This document shows, one piece after another, positions 1 to 13,360 of a stretch of 64,000 nucleotides of DNA. Source of the stretch: Cladorhizidae sp. MBARI D1340-BT2 (taxonomy: Eukaryota; Porifera; Demospongiae; Poecilosclerida; Cladorhizidae); the NCBI GenBank assembly GCA_028752905.1, contig JAQNBH010000007.1:11040419-11104418 (forward strand), given 5' to 3'. How positions within the stretch are numbered: position 1 is the stretch's first letter; each line of letters starts with the position of its first letter. The translations under genes and the position numbers were made by a program. The notes beneath the pieces were generated by a model. The model was not told where the DNA came from. It worked only from the letters and a program-made list of their open reading frames with translations, and ran no database searches.

Positions 1-894
1 CCGAAAGAGTCCAAGCTTATTATCCTGAATCCTTTGCTTGGGTAAGTGAAAAAACTTTGAAGTGATCTTCAAGGATCTATCTATGTTTCTATACTGCTTT
101 CTGTCTCTTCTGTCTTTCAATACTCATCCTTATGTACAATATATTTATTCATAAAAATTTGAGTACAGGAAGATCCCAAATGCATGTCCGTGATTACACT
201 GTTTCTAGATTGCAATAAAGCATGGGTAGTGTTGCTTGTGATGATGCAATCAAGCTAGTTCTCATGCTGTTTTATATTAGAATTGAGTAAAGGCCATACT
301 GATGTTTGGTTGCTGTAGTGTTCACTGTTGGAAATCATTATAAAGTCCAAAGATGGTTGTAGTTATACAACTATTACCAAGTTTTTGAAGGAGGCTGTAA
401 ACAAACTATATGGATACTGTTAACAATAGCAACAAGACAAGGCATGTATTGATATCTGTCAAGTGGACAATGTGGTGTACATGGCATATTCAACAAGAGC
501 AACAAGTCATGGAATATGTTGACATTTGTAGTCTATTATGTATCAACTCAGGCCATGTCTTCTTGCTATTGTTGACTTCTCATTTAGGGTTAGCTAGAGC
601 CTCCTTCGGATTTGGTATCAGTTGCAGTGGAGCAGGGCCATAGGTACCACAGTAGCCATGGTTGCTTCACATTTTTTATAGTCAGTTTGACCTTTACCTT
701 TGGGGCAGGAAAAGGGTTTCATTATGCGAGACACGGGTGAATGATCATGATTATCTACAGTGGCAATGGCAGTCACATGGACAATTGAATTGACTTCCTA
801 TATCTTGTGCATGCTCAATGTACCTTACCTTATCTTTGTCGATTGTTGGTGTTCATTGTGCATTCTCCCCCTCATATATCTACATAACTTGTAC

Positions 895-2960
895 ACAGTA
901 GCTAATGATATTAACTTTACTGCTGATTTCATAATGGCTATACCTAAACTAAATATTGTGAATGTGCTTTCTATCCCAGAGTTTTGAGAAACTTCACAGC
1001 AGCCATCCAATTTTAACTTGCCCTAAAAGAGAGTTTGGTAAGAAAAATGTTATTACTTGTTAGGTGCTCATTTCAGGAGAGTTAGTTTAAGAGAAGAAAT
1101 AGGAGACCTGGCATTTTGTCATACCTGTGTAAGAGCGAATGCAGGGAAGAAGTTTAGTAATCTCAATCCTTGATATATTTCTAAGGGATTTTCCAACTGA
1201 AATGATGTCAGAGTTAAATATAAATCCCACAAAAGTTCAGTGTCAATCTAAATCTGTTTAAAATGGACAACTTGTGTTAAACAGGAGAAGTTAGAAAGGC
1301 AACATTGTTTCTTGAAAATTTTCCAATGTACAATTCTAGTTTTGATACCAAGAGAGGATGGAAGTGAGATTGATTCTAATTTAGTCAGTTGTTATGAATA
1401 AAGATTGAAGATGACCCTCAATTTCTTGAATGGCTTACTTAGAAGAGCAATAAATAAACCTACGCAAATATTCAGAATTAACTTTTGATGCTTGGAGAAG
1501 TTGCTGAGAATATTGAGAATGCGCCATTTTTTTACAGTAATGGTTGAAGAAATGATGGACATTTCCAATCACGAAGAAGTAGTAATAATTATATTTTTGC
1601 TGGGTAGAAGATGTATTCGTTGTGCATGAAGATAACATTGGTCTTTATATGGTTGAATATATGTATTCAAATACTTATAGTAAAATATGTTCTTCTTAGA
1701 ATGAATCTGACAGTCAACAAAGTGAAAGGGCAATGTGATGTTGGACGAATATGGCTGCTTCTACATCTAGAATGACCATGAAGCTATTTCATGATAAAGC
1801 AAAAGCTGTTTACACACATTGCTATGGGTCCACTTCCTGTTGTTCAGATGCTATAAGGCAGACTAAGAGAGTAAAGAAAGCTTTGCACGTAACATGTCCA
1901 GTGACAATTATTATCTCCATGAAGAAATAAGCACTTTCAAAGGTTAAAGCAAACTCCACCACCAGATTCACTTGGCATGCAATTGCTCTGTCTGACCAGA
2001 TGGACAGTAAAGTCAGATTCTTTTAAAAAATTTCTCGATAACTATGAAACTTTTATGGTAACATGGAATGAATCTGTAGCAGTAGCAAAAGACACCAAAT
2101 TGAAAGCAAGAATTGTAAGAGTTCAATCTCAAATGGACTACTTTTATGGCGTGCTACTTGGAGAAATCATATTAAGTCTCAGTAATAATCTTAGCTGAAT
2201 GGTGGAAATAAGAGATATTTCGGCAGCTGGATGACAAGGAGTCACTGAGCTATCAGTTCAAACTTTGAGCTATTTTGGAAAAGGCACAGCAAGAGATTGG
2301 ACATTTCTGAACTTTCCTTACATCATTACAGAAAAGTATCCAGTGGGTTTAAATCTGGCACTGCTGTATAAAAGTTTCCCAGCTCTACCACTGATCATTA
2401 TCAGAAAATCTACGAAGGATTGGTCTTGATAATTTACTGTTTGAAGAGCAGGTTTGATCAACCTGGTTACAAGGCTTAACGACAGTTACAAGATCTTTTC
2501 CTTAAAGCAGGAAAACCTGAAGAATACACATCTGAATTTAATTTTGTCACGGACTTTTATTGTTCAGATTTTAATCCTCAAATATTGAAAATCCAGCTTG
2601 AAATATTATCTAGTAAATTCAAAGGAAGCATACGACCAACATTTGAAGATTTATTTACCTCTATGAAGAATCTCCCATCTGCTCAGAAGGAACTACTTTC
2701 TGATGAGCATGTTCTTAGTAAATTGGTGCTAATCATGTCAGCCACAGATGCAGTCAGCGAATGAATGCTCACTCAGTGCAGTATGCAGATTCAAAACCTA
2801 CCTAAGAAGTATAGTGAATCAGAATTGGTGCAATCATATGCTGCTTTTACACAGCCCAAAGATATTACTGACATTTTAAATCAAACTTTGATAGCTAATG
2901 AATTTGTCACTATTCTGAGCAAAGGTTAAAAGAGGTTTCACGAAGGTGATCTTGAATCTG
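895..2960 (+). mobile_element. Decayed hAT transposase (DUF4371 type), unit 1
   Basis: Plus-strand remnants, broken by many stops and frameshifts, follow the order of DUF4371/ZMYM1-like hAT transposases. A TTF-type zinc-finger end F-C-H-T-C is near 1110. A corrupted M-V-D-E-T-T-D-I-S site is at ~1540-1575. The segment C-L-T-R-W-T-V-K-S-D-S-F begins near 1989 and runs into K-A-R-I-V-R-V-Q-S-Q-M and L-L-G-E-I-I-L. A hATC-like dimerisation tail follows at ~2730-2950. It cannot be functional. It lies downstream of the last visible exon and antisense to the Calx-beta gene. Confidence 0.75.
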
Positions 2961-3626
2961 TAGGTGTATGAGTTTAACTTTACTTTTTATTCTTCTTTTC
3001 ACGTGATATATATTATGTTGTAGTCCATTATTTGACTCTATATATGCAGCTGTATGAGAGTCATGAAAATTTCCATAAAAGTTGGCATAGACCTACCAAA
3101 AAAATCTGTCAGTATAACATTGCCTTCTGTAAGTTCACTTAGCCTCTGATTCACTCTGAAATAGAGTAGTTGTTCCTATGGTTACACCCATATGTAAGAT
3201 CTATCTATGCTTATATGCATTGCAAACAGCCATCATAATCTTAGTGGTTTTGTGTGTGTGTTATTAACCACATCCTATTCAGTGCATTTTAAGGATACAG
3301 TCACTAATGAACTTTGGTGACTTACTTCTCACTTCTGACTTCTCACTTTTTAGAATAAGATTGTTGCTACCTTCCTGTAGAAACTGACTAGCAGAATGCA
3401 CATAGTTTTTGGAACACAAACACTACAACTATCAATATGATAAAGTTTACATGCATTATAGAGATATATTATCATAATCTGTGATCCCTACAATGCCTCA
3501 TTCAAAAGAACTCGCAAAATAATAAAATTAAGTTTAGGCCAAAATAAACATTATTTTATTAGTCTCCCACGAAAGCTGCTTATTAAAGTGTGGTTATTAC
3601 TAATTAGAATGTTAAAATACACTCAC

Positions 3627-3830
3627 TGTCATTGTCTATGATAGTGATGGTGACATTGGAGCCTCCCTGAAATATGTCTTGTGTTCCTGGAGTGAAAATT
3701 ACTGTGAAGGTCTCATTTGTCTCGGTCAGAACATCTTCTGTAATGTTGACAGAGATGCATAGCTCCTGCATCACAGGGGAAGTTCTTGGGAAAGTCAGTG
3801 TTGTGTCATCCAGCACATAATCACTTCCTC
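3627..3830 (-). CDS. Calx-beta exon, second half (domain 5, unit 1)
   Basis: This is the last exon of the gene visible here: 68 codons, CCTGATAG acceptor, A|GTGAGT donor, phase 1-1. It has S-D-Y-V-L-D-D-T-T-L-T-F-P, the E-T-N-E-T-F-T-V core and a terminal I-I-D-N-D-S, with sequons N-I-T, N-E-T and N-V-T. A stop follows in intron sequence a few codons after the donor, which fits an exon boundary rather than a gene end. The next exon should lie to the left of the window. Confidence 0.87.
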
Positions 3831-4983
3831 CTATCAGGAACACAAGTCAATGCAAAAACACTTTACTTGAGTTCACTTTACTTGAGTTATTGGCAAACTT
3901 AATTTCATTATGTTGATATTGCAATGGTGCATCTACTATCCACTGAGCAGAAACGTTAGCAATAATAAAAATAATATATACTGCTAAATATTTTATTTCT
4001 TTTAGTATTGTTACTACGAACAAATATTTGTTCTGTAAATACATGCATATATTACTAGCAATTTTTATATATAAAATTTACCAGTAGTAAAAATATAACA
4101 GAACAAGTTGATTTCTATATGCTATTCAATGTACTTTTTAATATTTTATACATACGTGTATATTAAATGTTGTTCTAAAAGCCATTAGTCATTAAAATTA
4201 TTATCAAAATGCATTAGAAAAATATTTTGATCATCATATCCCCAAAATACAAAATATAAACAAAAACATAAACTGTTGGTCTGCAGGTGCATAGCATAAT
4301 CAGTGAATAAAGTGGTGCATACTAGGAGTGATTTCACAAGCCACACATGAAGTAGCTGGGGGATATAATCAGATTTTCATGTGCTATGCCCCAATGTATC
4401 AAAGTTTCATATACCCAGGCATTATTCATGCAACCACATTTTAGTACAAAATTGAGTCTCCCTGATGAGCTAATCATGCTCACTGTTTGTATAGTAGTGA
4501 AATAAAGAAGAAAGATCAGTTGTACATGCTAACTTCCTTCTGGTGAAGCTCTCCCCATTTCAACAGGAAGTGACAGGAAAGGAGAAGAAATTGGATAAGT
4601 AAAACCAACTGTGGTATTACAAGGGATAGGAAAACTTGTACTGAGGATATAATTTATTGCAAAAAATCGAGAGAGTAAAATTCAAGTTGATTATTGGGAA
4701 GGTCATTGTAATTTGGTTTTGTCAATTGAGAGTTCATTGAGAAATAATACTATGGTAGGTCAACTATGATCTGGAATAATTTGGTGAACTGCAATGCTAC
4801 ATAAAAACCTGATTAGTCACATAATCTTTCCTACCCTTGCCCCTTCATCATAATGACAATGAGTTATGATATCTTGACAATCCTCCCACAATATATTATT
4901 GTATTTTGCTGGAGGATGGAGGAAAGATGTAAACTACAGGTACATGATCACCAAGAATTCTGGTTGAAATCCTTACCTTCAAC

Positions 4984-5024
4984 CCCCCCCCCCCCACCCC
5001 CCCCCCCCCACCCCACCCGCCCAA
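4984..5024 (+). repeat. Poly-C tract
   Basis: A C homopolymer interrupted by a few A and one G, in intron sequence of unit 1. The equivalent place in unit 2 (14504-14528) is an uninterrupted C run of different length, which is expected of slippage-prone DNA. Assembly length is unreliable here. Confidence 0.9.
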
Positions 5025-6334
5025 AATAAATACTATTTCTCACATGATAAAGAATAGGACTATGCATAACTTCCTTACCTCTCCGGATTACACCATCATA
5101 TTTCCCCCCAACTCAACTCAACTTGCCACTAAACAAATACATTTCTCGGACTTAAAACAAAGTAATAATTATAATAATAAAAACTATACAACTTGGAATA
5201 GTTCATGTTGCCAAAACCTTTATTTTTAACAGGAACAATAAAAAAGTAGATTTTATTTACAAAAAAGCAAAAGGACATTAAAATCATCAACTCTGTTCTT
5301 CTACATGTTAACTGCAATACAATACAACTATACATAGGGACATTGACTTGAGAGTCCCTGGACAAATTAGAAAATATTTTTGCTCAGTTCATTGAAAATA
5401 TTCAACCGATCCCGAAATCGTGCACTTCTATATATTACAGATGGCAGTGAGTTGAGAGCCAGTTAACTTGCTATTGTTATGGCTAATTTACTTTGAAGGT
5501 GATTGTAAGCACAATATCTTTATGATGCTCTACATCATAAGGTAAGTCATGCTTGCATCTTGCCTCTTCCTTAAAGTAATGTAATGAAGTAACAGCAAGA
5601 ATTATGGTGTCTTTTTCGACTCTATCAAGTAAGCTGTCTTTATAAACTCTGTTTCAAGAGTAAACAAAACATTGAGAGTGTTGTTGTTTCCCTAGCAAAC
5701 TAGCACATAATTATGCCAAAGACATTTTAGTTCTTAGTTAATTAATAACTCAATCAATTAAGCTCTAGTATGGCATACACTGAAACTCATGTCACAGATC
5801 TTCCACATTGTATTCCATTACTTTGGCAAAGTGATCAACTATGAGGCTACCCACTTAAGCAACTGCAGTGTTATAGTATAGATGCAGATATGCCAAACAG
5901 CTTGAGTTAGATTTCACTATGTGAGCTGCAACATAGCTTTTAGTTGCCACATGCAGCTTTGTGTGGCTATCATTGAAAGTGTGAAAATCACATGCACAAT
6001 TATATTCTCTTTACTACTACAGAGTTAAAACTCATAATTCAATAGCAGGTGGTGTACCTTAAAGTTCCTTTTACCTATTTGTGAAAAAAATAATAATAAT
6101 CATGACTTTGTATACTTGGTGCAGCACCTGCAGATGGGCTATTGATTCAGCAGGATCAATATGCTGCGATGCTGCAAGCATCAATAATCTAAACCCATGG
6201 ACAAATTCAGTAATTCAAAGTATAACCACAATTATGACAAATGAAATGCTGCTACAGTGTCCAGGAAAAACCCTGGGTGGTTGGCATGTGTGCACAACAT
6301 CAATAGATATAAATTAAAATTGTATCATGCTTAC

Positions 6335-6490
6335 TAGTTCCTGTTTGATCCAAAATAGTCACATACACAATGATATCTCTATCCAAGCCTCCTGAAGTGA
6401 GTTCAATCAAAGTCACGCAGATGATTAACAGGTTAAGATTACCCTCTATTTGTGAGCGTTCCAACATCTGGTCAACCTGAAGAGTGGCAT
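6335..6490 (-). CDS. Calx-beta exon, first half (domain 5, unit 1)
   Basis: This 52-codon exon, phase 1-1, encodes the same protein as exon 15869-16024 in unit 2. It carries the E-G-N-L-N-L-L-I-I-C-V-T-L strand and the S-G-G-L-D-R-D turn. The introns on both sides are also nearly identical to unit 2 over about 1.4 kb. It pairs with exon 3627-3830. Confidence 0.83.
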
Positions 6491-7273
6491 CTTGCAAAGA
6501 ATAAAACTCATTATGAATGGGGGTCTATATGAACATCATAATTATATATATATATACATAGAGATTGAGGCCCTAAGGCCATTAGAATTGGGCATTAAAA
6601 GATTTGAGAACTAATCTTAGTGATAATGAAAGGCTAATGTATCCATCGATGCAGGCTAATGATGCATTTTATTTTAGGGTGTGTGCAAATTTAATGTTAG
6701 CAAAATGTTGCCACCAATTAGTGCATGTCTAATAACTCTTGGCATTTATATACTACCCAATAACTAAATTCAACCATATCAAGTATTGCCATTGTCTTCG
6801 GAATAGCACATTAATTATATATAGTGATGGATAATGACATTTATAATAATTTCTCTGATAATTTTTTCCACAGCCTAGTTAAAAACATTTATGCTGTCAA
6901 GTTCATACATTTACAATCATTTTTGGTTATTGCTTCTAGCCTTCCAAAATGATAATATTATTGCTTAATTATTCCCCTCCTCCTGCTGAAGGGGGAAATA
7001 TTTCTCTCTTTACTATTGAGACCAGACAGACTTGGTAGAGATCTGCTCAGCAGGCTAAACATAGCCATGGCCTTATTGCCAACACTACTTCTACCTAGCC
7101 CAGTACATCCAGAGAAAAGGAACTCCTTATAAACAACATGCGTGTTGATACCAAGTTGTTATTGCCAGCTATAAGTGTATAAGTTAAACAACAAGTCCAG
7201 AAAATCACCACTTTTATTGAAATAGATTCGTGTAAAATAACTAGAGTTAAATATCAATAGAAACATGTCTTAC

Positions 7274-7471
7274 TCTCATTATCAGTGATCACAATGGTGG
7301 CGGTGGCATTGACAAACTCCACTTGCATACTTTCTCGCAGGAGTGTAATAGTGTAAGACTCTGTCGACTCTATGATGTCATCATCATTGACCTCAAATGT
7401 GATGTAGTTAAATATTTTAGAAGAAGTGAACTCAATAATGTTTGAAGGTGAAGTTGCATTAATATCATCAG
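7274..7471 (-). CDS. Calx-beta exon, second half (domain 4, unit 1)
   Basis: This 66-codon exon lies between a TATTTGCAG acceptor and an A|GTAAGAC donor, phase 1-1. It encodes the Calx-beta core N-D-D-D-I-I-E-S-T-E-S-Y-T-I and the end V-I-T-D-N-E-S. Here the usual second D of the acidic motif is E, whereas unit 2 has D. It has no in-frame ATG start and must be read through the splice sites. Confidence 0.84.
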
Positions 7472-9005
7472 CTGCAAATACAAGAGGTCATGCAATAATA
7501 CATGAAGAAATGAAAAAATGCCTTATTGTGCATGGAAGACTTAAGAAGGCTACAAGCCATTGGATGAAAACCTGACACTGGTGTATATTTCACCATGAAT
7601 CTGGACAGGAAAAGAATATCAATGGGTTTTGTACAGTTTGTAAATGAGATGTAACTACTTCCTATTGTTATCAGTTTTATGCATCTTTAAATTGGAAATT
7701 ATATAATGATGAGTAACTTAGTAGTTATCTTAAAGGTTTTTTATATAAATGGATGCCATACACATGTTATCCCTGCCAACTTCCCCATATCCTCCCCTAT
7801 CCCAATTGAGTCTACATGTTGAAAACTGAAATTAAAAGGCACAAGGTTACCATTCTTGACTCACCTGGTTAGTGTTTGATGATTTAAGTAGAGAACTAGC
7901 TAGGCATACAAGAGACCAGCTAGCCAACTGTAAAACTAACTCTAAGTATGTGTCTACTTTAGCAGACCTTCCCAGTCATATCATTCTTCATAAGTTCTAT
8001 AAAAAAATTATTCATTTTCCAAAGATCCTCATGATCTCCAACCTTTGATATCAATTCTTTTGATTTTCAACTCCTAGTACATGTATATAGTTGATTGAAA
8101 AATATTTAAATACTTCTCTTGTTAAGCGACCGACTACAAAATAGTGAGACTTTTCTGTTTTCAAGTAAGGAATGCTTCAGGCTTCTCTTCAAATCTGAAT
8201 TATATGCTCTGTAATAAAATTTGTATTTCCATGTTTACAGGAGCACAGCAAGATTTATCTGAATAAACATATTTTTTAAAACCTGAGTTATCATTGATAG
8301 GTTAGGTATACTAAAATTAGATCAACCCAAATAATTTCATTACTAATTTGTTTAGACTGTGGATTTGGTTTTTTGTTAAGAATATGTTAACTTTGTCATG
8401 TAGCTATGTGTCTATTATGAAAAGCTAACTACTTCCCGAGTTCCTGCGACAGTACAGTGTACACTTTGTTAGGTAGTGGATAAAATTTTATGGTCATCAA
8501 GCAGCAGCTGCAAGTAACCGATTTTGCTGCACATCTATATATAGAAGAACTTAGCAATGCAAGAGATAGAATTCACTTGGTTTTAAGCATGTACCTTCCA
8601 CGGTATCAATAAGTAATAATGTGTTATAGCATGCAAAAGTTCCTTTAACAAAGCAGCCACTATGTGTTATGACTTGACTATGTTTGAATGCACCTTAATC
8701 TTGGTATTTGACACTTGATGCTAATAATAACACTGCGTTTATCTATGTCTGCTGTATTTGAATGAAGGCACATTTGAAAGCTATATTTTGAACTTTAATA
8801 TAATTAAATAGACTAATGTGTGCTTAAGTTGTAATCTCTTTTAAAATATATTTCTCTGATGTGCCTTTAATATAAAATTTCTCTTGTGAATTATACTGAG
8901 AATGATAGTAATATTTTGTAATCCACATGAGGTTTGCTTCTTTAAGTAATACTCTATGGGAGTTCTTGTAAGGGTTTAATCTGATCCTGAAGTATTAATT
9001 CTTAC

Positions 9006-9146
9006 CAGATTCATTCTGAAGTATATATTCGATAGCTATAGTCAGTCCAACAGCAATAGTCCCTGTCACAACTTCAACACGGATAGTGAAATTACGATCT
9101 CCTTCTCTAGTTGGAATGATTGATTGGTTAAAACCAACAAGGACCA
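9006..9146 (-). CDS. Calx-beta exon, first half (domain 4, duplication unit 1)
   Basis: This 47-codon exon, phase 1-1, has an acceptor TTGTTTTTTAG and a G|GTAAGAA donor. It is a paralogue of 18651-18791 with the same G-F-N-Q-S-I-I-P-T-R-E-G-D start. It differs at about eight positions, mostly in the A-V-G-L-T-I-A-I segment and at the very end. A long upstream hydrophobic reading in the same frame is intron, not a signal peptide, because the phase-matched acceptor interrupts it. Confidence 0.83.
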
Positions 9147-9296
9147 CTAAAAAACAAGCAAAGAAACAAACAAGTGAACCAAAAAAAGTAAGTGAAAGAT
9201 AACTAAACAAAAATAACATTGAAACTACATGTCAAACATGCAAAAAGAGGATAAAGTCTCAAGTTATATGTTGTCCATTACTAGCTATAAAATTAT

Positions 9297-9350
9297 GTGC
9301 ATGTGTTAGTGTGTGCATGTATGTGTGCTTGTGTGTGTGTTTTGTGTGTC
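9297..9350 (+). repeat. TG-rich microsatellite (unit 1)
   Basis: Alternating TG with A/C interruptions just upstream (in gene sense) of exon 9006-9146. The unit-2 counterpart is at about 18915-18985. Short open frames rich in Cys and Val over these tracts are composition artefacts. Confidence 0.8.
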
Positions 9351-10399
9351 AAAACAATCATGAAATGCTCACTTTTTACCAGAATTATCATGGAGTGTGG
9401 AAGCCACGTTTTTAAACTATGGAGAGTTGTTTTTAAAATGGAGAGCAAATCCTTAGAACCTCAAAGCTCATATCTCAACTGCTTCTTAACTGCCTAATTT
9501 AATTGTGGTTTCAATCAATATTAGTTCCGAAAGAGTCCAAGCTTGTCCTGAATCCTTTGCTTGGGTAAGTGAAAAAAACTTTGGAGTTATCTTCAAGGGT
9601 CTATCTATGTTTTTATACTGTTTCTTTCTGTCTCTGTCTTTCAATACACATCCTTATGTACAATAGATTTATTCATAAAAATTTGAGTATCCCAAATGCA
9701 TGTCCATGATTACACTGTTTCTAGATTGCAATAAAGCATGGGTAGTGTTGCTTGATGATGATGTAATCAAGCTAGTTCACATGCTGCTTTATATTAGGAT
9801 TGAGTAAAAGGCCACACTGATGTTTGGTTGCTGTAGTGTTTACTGAATCATTATAAAGTCTGTAGTTATATAACTATTACCAAGTTTTTGAAGGAGGCTG
9901 TAAACAAACTATATGGGTACTGTTAACAATAGCAACAAGACAAGGCATGTGTTGATATCTGTCAAGTGGACAATGTGGTGTACATGGCATATTCAACAAG
10001 AGCAACAAGTCTCATGGAATATGTTGACATGTGTAGTCTATTATGTATCAACTCAGGCCATGTCTTCTTGCTATTGTTGACTTCTTTAGGGTTAGCTAGA
10101 GCCTCCTTCGGATTTGGTATCAGTTGCAGTGGAGCAGGGCCATAGGTACCACAGTAGCCATGGTTGCTTCACATTTTTTATAGTCACTTTGACCTTTACC
10201 TTTGGGGCAGGAAAAGGGTTTGATTATGCGAGACACGGGTGAATGATCATGATGATCTACTGTGTCACATGCACAATTGAATTGACTTCCTGTATCTTGT
10301 ACATGCTCAATATACCTTACCTTATCTTCGTTGATTGTTTGTTGTTCATTGTGAATTCTCCCCCTCATATATCTACATAGCTTGTACACAGTAGCTAAT

Positions 10400-12480
10400 G
10401 ATAATCAATCCTATTAACTTTACTGCTGATTTCATAATGGCTATACCTAAACTAAATACTGTGAATGTGCTTTCTACCCCACAGTTTTGATAAATTTCAC
10501 AGCAGCCATCCAATTTTAACTTCCCCAAAAAGAGAGTTTGGTAAGAAAAATGTTATTTGTTGTTAAGCTCATTTCAGGAGAGTTAGTTTAGGAGAAGAAA
10601 TGGGAGACCTGGCATTTTGTCATACCTATGGGAGGGAAGAAGTTTGGTAATCTCAATCTTTGATATATTTCTAAGGGATTTTCCAACTGAAATGATGCCA
10701 GAGTTAAATTGAAATCCCACAAAAGTTCAGTGTCAATGTAAATCTGTTTATGGAGAAATATTGTCAATTTGTGTTAAACAGGAGAAGTTAGAAAGGCAAC
10801 ATTGTTTCTTGAAAATTTTCCAACGTACAATTCTTAGCTAGCCAAGGTTTGATATCAAGAGAGGATGGAAGTGAGATTGATTCTAATTTAGTCAGTTGTT
10901 ATGAATAAAGGTTGAAGATGACCCTAAATTTCTTGAATGGCTTACTAAGAAGAGCAATAAATAAACCTACACAAATATTCAGAATTAACTTTTGATGCTT
11001 GGAGAAGTTGCTGAGAATATTGAGAATGCGCCATTTTTTTACAGTAATGGTTGAAGAAATGATGGACATTTCCATCACGAACAAGTAGTAATAATTATGT
11101 TTTTGGTGGGTAGAAGATGTATTCGATGTACATGAAGATAACATTGGTCTTTATATGGTTGAATATATGTATTCAAATACTTAAAGTAAATGATGTTCTT
11201 CTTAGAATGAATCTGACAGTCGACAAAGTGAAAGGGCAATGTGATGTTGGACGAATATGGCTGCTTCTACATCTGGAATGGCCATGAAGCTCTTTCATGA
11301 TAAAGCAAAAGCTGTTTACACACATTGCTATGGGTCCACTTCCTGTTGTTCAGATGCTATAAGGCAGACTAAGAGAGTAAAGAAAGCTTTGCACGTAACA
11401 TGTCCAGTTACAATTATTCAAGATGTCTCCATGAAGAAATAAGCACTTTTAAAAGTTAAAGAAAACTCCACCACCAGATTCACTTGGCATGCAATTGCTC
11501 TGTCTGACCAGATGTACAGTAAAGTCAGATTCTTTTTAAAATGTTCTCGATGACTAAACTTTTATGGTAACATGGGATGAATCTGTAGCAGTAGCAAAAG
11601 ACACCAAATTGAAAGCAAGAATTGTAAGAGTTCAATCTCAAATGGAGAAATTTGGCTACTTTTATGGCGTGCTACTTGGAGAAATCATATTAAGTCTCAG
11701 TAATAATCTTAGCTGAATGGTGGATAGAAGAGATATTTCGGCAGCTGGATGACAAGGAGTCACTGAGCTATCAGTTCAAACTTTGAGCTATTTTGGAAAA
11801 GGCACAGCAAGATTGGACATTTCTGAACTTTCCTTACATCATTACAGAAAAGTATCCAGTGGGTTTAAATCTGGCACTGCTGTATAACAGTTTCCCAGCT
11901 CTACCACTCATTATTATCAGAAAATCTACGAAGGATTGGTCTTGATAATTTACTGTTTAAAGAGCAGGTTTGATCAACCTGGTTACAAGGTTAATGACAG
12001 TTACAAGATATTTTCCTTAAAGCAGGAAAACCTGAAGAATACACATCTGAATTTAATTTTGTCACTGACTTTTATTGTTCAGATTTTAATCCTCAAATAT
12101 TGAAAATCCAGCTTGAAATATTCTCTAGTAAATTCAAAGGAAGCATACGACCAACATTTGAAGATTTATTTACCTCTATGAAGAATCTCCCATCTGCTCA
12201 GAAGGAACTACTTTCTGACGTGCATGTTCTTAGTAAATTGGTGCTAATCATGTCAGCCACAGATGCAGTCAGCGAATGAATGCTCACTCAGTGCATTATG
12301 CAGATTCAAAACCTACCTAAGAAGTATAGTGAATCAGAATTGGTGCAATCATATGTTGCTTTTACACAGCCCAAAGATATTACTGACATTTTAAATCAAA
12401 CTTTGATAGCTAATGAATTTGTCACTATTCTGAGCAAAGGTCAAAAGAGGTTTCACAAAGGTGATCTTGAATCTGTAGGT
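10400..12480 (+). mobile_element. Decayed hAT transposase (DUF4371 type), unit 2
   Basis: Copy of the unit-1 fossil sharing the same disabling lesions, so it was already dead when the 9.6-kb unit duplicated. Readable parts include the C-Y-G...S-D-A-I-R-Q-T-K block (~11320-11440) and the hATC-side region (~12280-12480). It lies inside the intron between exons 13157-13360 and 9006-9146, antisense to the gene. Confidence 0.74.
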
Positions 12481-13156
12481 GGTTTGACTTTACTTTTTAT
12501 TCTTCTTTTCACGTGATATATATTATGTTGTCCATTATTTGACTCTATATACGCAGCTGTATGAGAGTCATGAAAATTTCCATAAAAGTTGGCATAGACC
12601 TACAAAACAAAAAAAATCCGTCACTGTAACATTGCCTTCTGTAACTTCACTTAGCCTCTGATTCACTCTGAAATGGAGTAGTTGTTCATAATATGGTTAC
12701 ACCCATATTTAAGATCTATCTATGCTTATATGCATTGCAAACAGCCATCCTAATTTTAGTGGTGTTGTGTGTGTTTTATTAACCACATCCTATTCAGTGC
12801 ATTTTAAGGATACAGTCACTAATGAACTTTGGTGACGTACTTCTCACTTCTGACTTCTCACATTTTAGAATAAGATTGTTGCAACCTTCCTTAATTAAGT
12901 GTAGAAACTGACTAGCATAGTGTTTGGAACACAAACACTACAACTATCAATAATAATGATAAAATTTACATGCATTATAGAGATATATTATCATAATCTG
13001 TGATCCCTACACAATGGTTCATTCGAAAGAACTTGCAAAATAATAAAATGAAGTTTAGGTAAAACAGCCCTAAATAAACATTATTTTATTAGTTTTCCGC
13101 GAAAGCTGTTTATTAAAGTGTGGTTATTACTAATTAGAATGTTAAAATACACTCAC

Positions 13157-13360
13157 TGTCATTGTCTATGATAGTGATGGTGACATTGGAGCCTCCCTGA
13201 AATATGTCTTGTGTTCCTGGAGTGAAAATTACTGTGAAAGTCTCATTTGTCTCTGTCAGAACATCTTCTGTAATGTTGACAGAGATGCATAGCTCCTGCA
13301 TCACAGGGGAAGTGCTTGGGAAAGTCAGTGTTGTGTCATCCAGCACATAATCACTTCCTC
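13157..13360 (-). CDS. Calx-beta exon, second half (domain 3, unit 2)
   Basis: This is a 68-codon exon between a CCTGATAG acceptor and an A|GTGAGT donor, phase 1-1. It encodes the diagnostic Calx-beta opening S-D-Y-V-L-D-D-T-T-L-T-F-P, the core E-D-V-L-T-E-T-N-E-T-F-T-V-I-F and the acidic end I-I-D-N-D-S. Three N-glycosylation sequons occur (N-I-T, N-E-T, N-V-T). It differs from the unit-1 copy at one clear residue (S instead of R after F-P). The next intron (13156-9147) holds the hAT fossil of unit 2 on the opposite strand. Confidence 0.87.

Larger units (their letters stand above)
1..9526. repeat. Tandem duplication unit 1 (~9.5 kb)
   Basis: The sequence starting at base 1 (CCGAAAGAGTCCAAGCTT) recurs at 9527 and 19178, and similarity continues in the same order through the whole unit. 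It contains, left to right, a hAT fossil on the plus strand (~895-2960), Calx-beta exons at 3627, 6335, 7274 and 9006 on the minus strand, a poly-C tract near 4984 and a TG-rich tract near 9297. Where the true repeat boundary lies is unknown; the phase used here is set by the window start. Confidence 0.9.

Noticed and set aside
6081..6317. Open frame on the plus strand, also at 15585-15851, nearly identical in both units
   Set aside because: Conservation is explained by the near-identical DNA tract between units. The frame lies in an intron, overlaps the 3' end of a real exon antisense, and has no domain.
8995..9219. Hydrophobic N-terminus before the Calx-beta exon, like a signal peptide
   Set aside because: The hydrophobic part is T-rich intron sequence upstream of a phase-matched acceptor, and the same pattern occurs in unit 2.
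9297..9497. Cys/Val-rich frame resembling a small secreted peptide (also at 18917)
   Set aside because: It is translated TG microsatellite in an intron.
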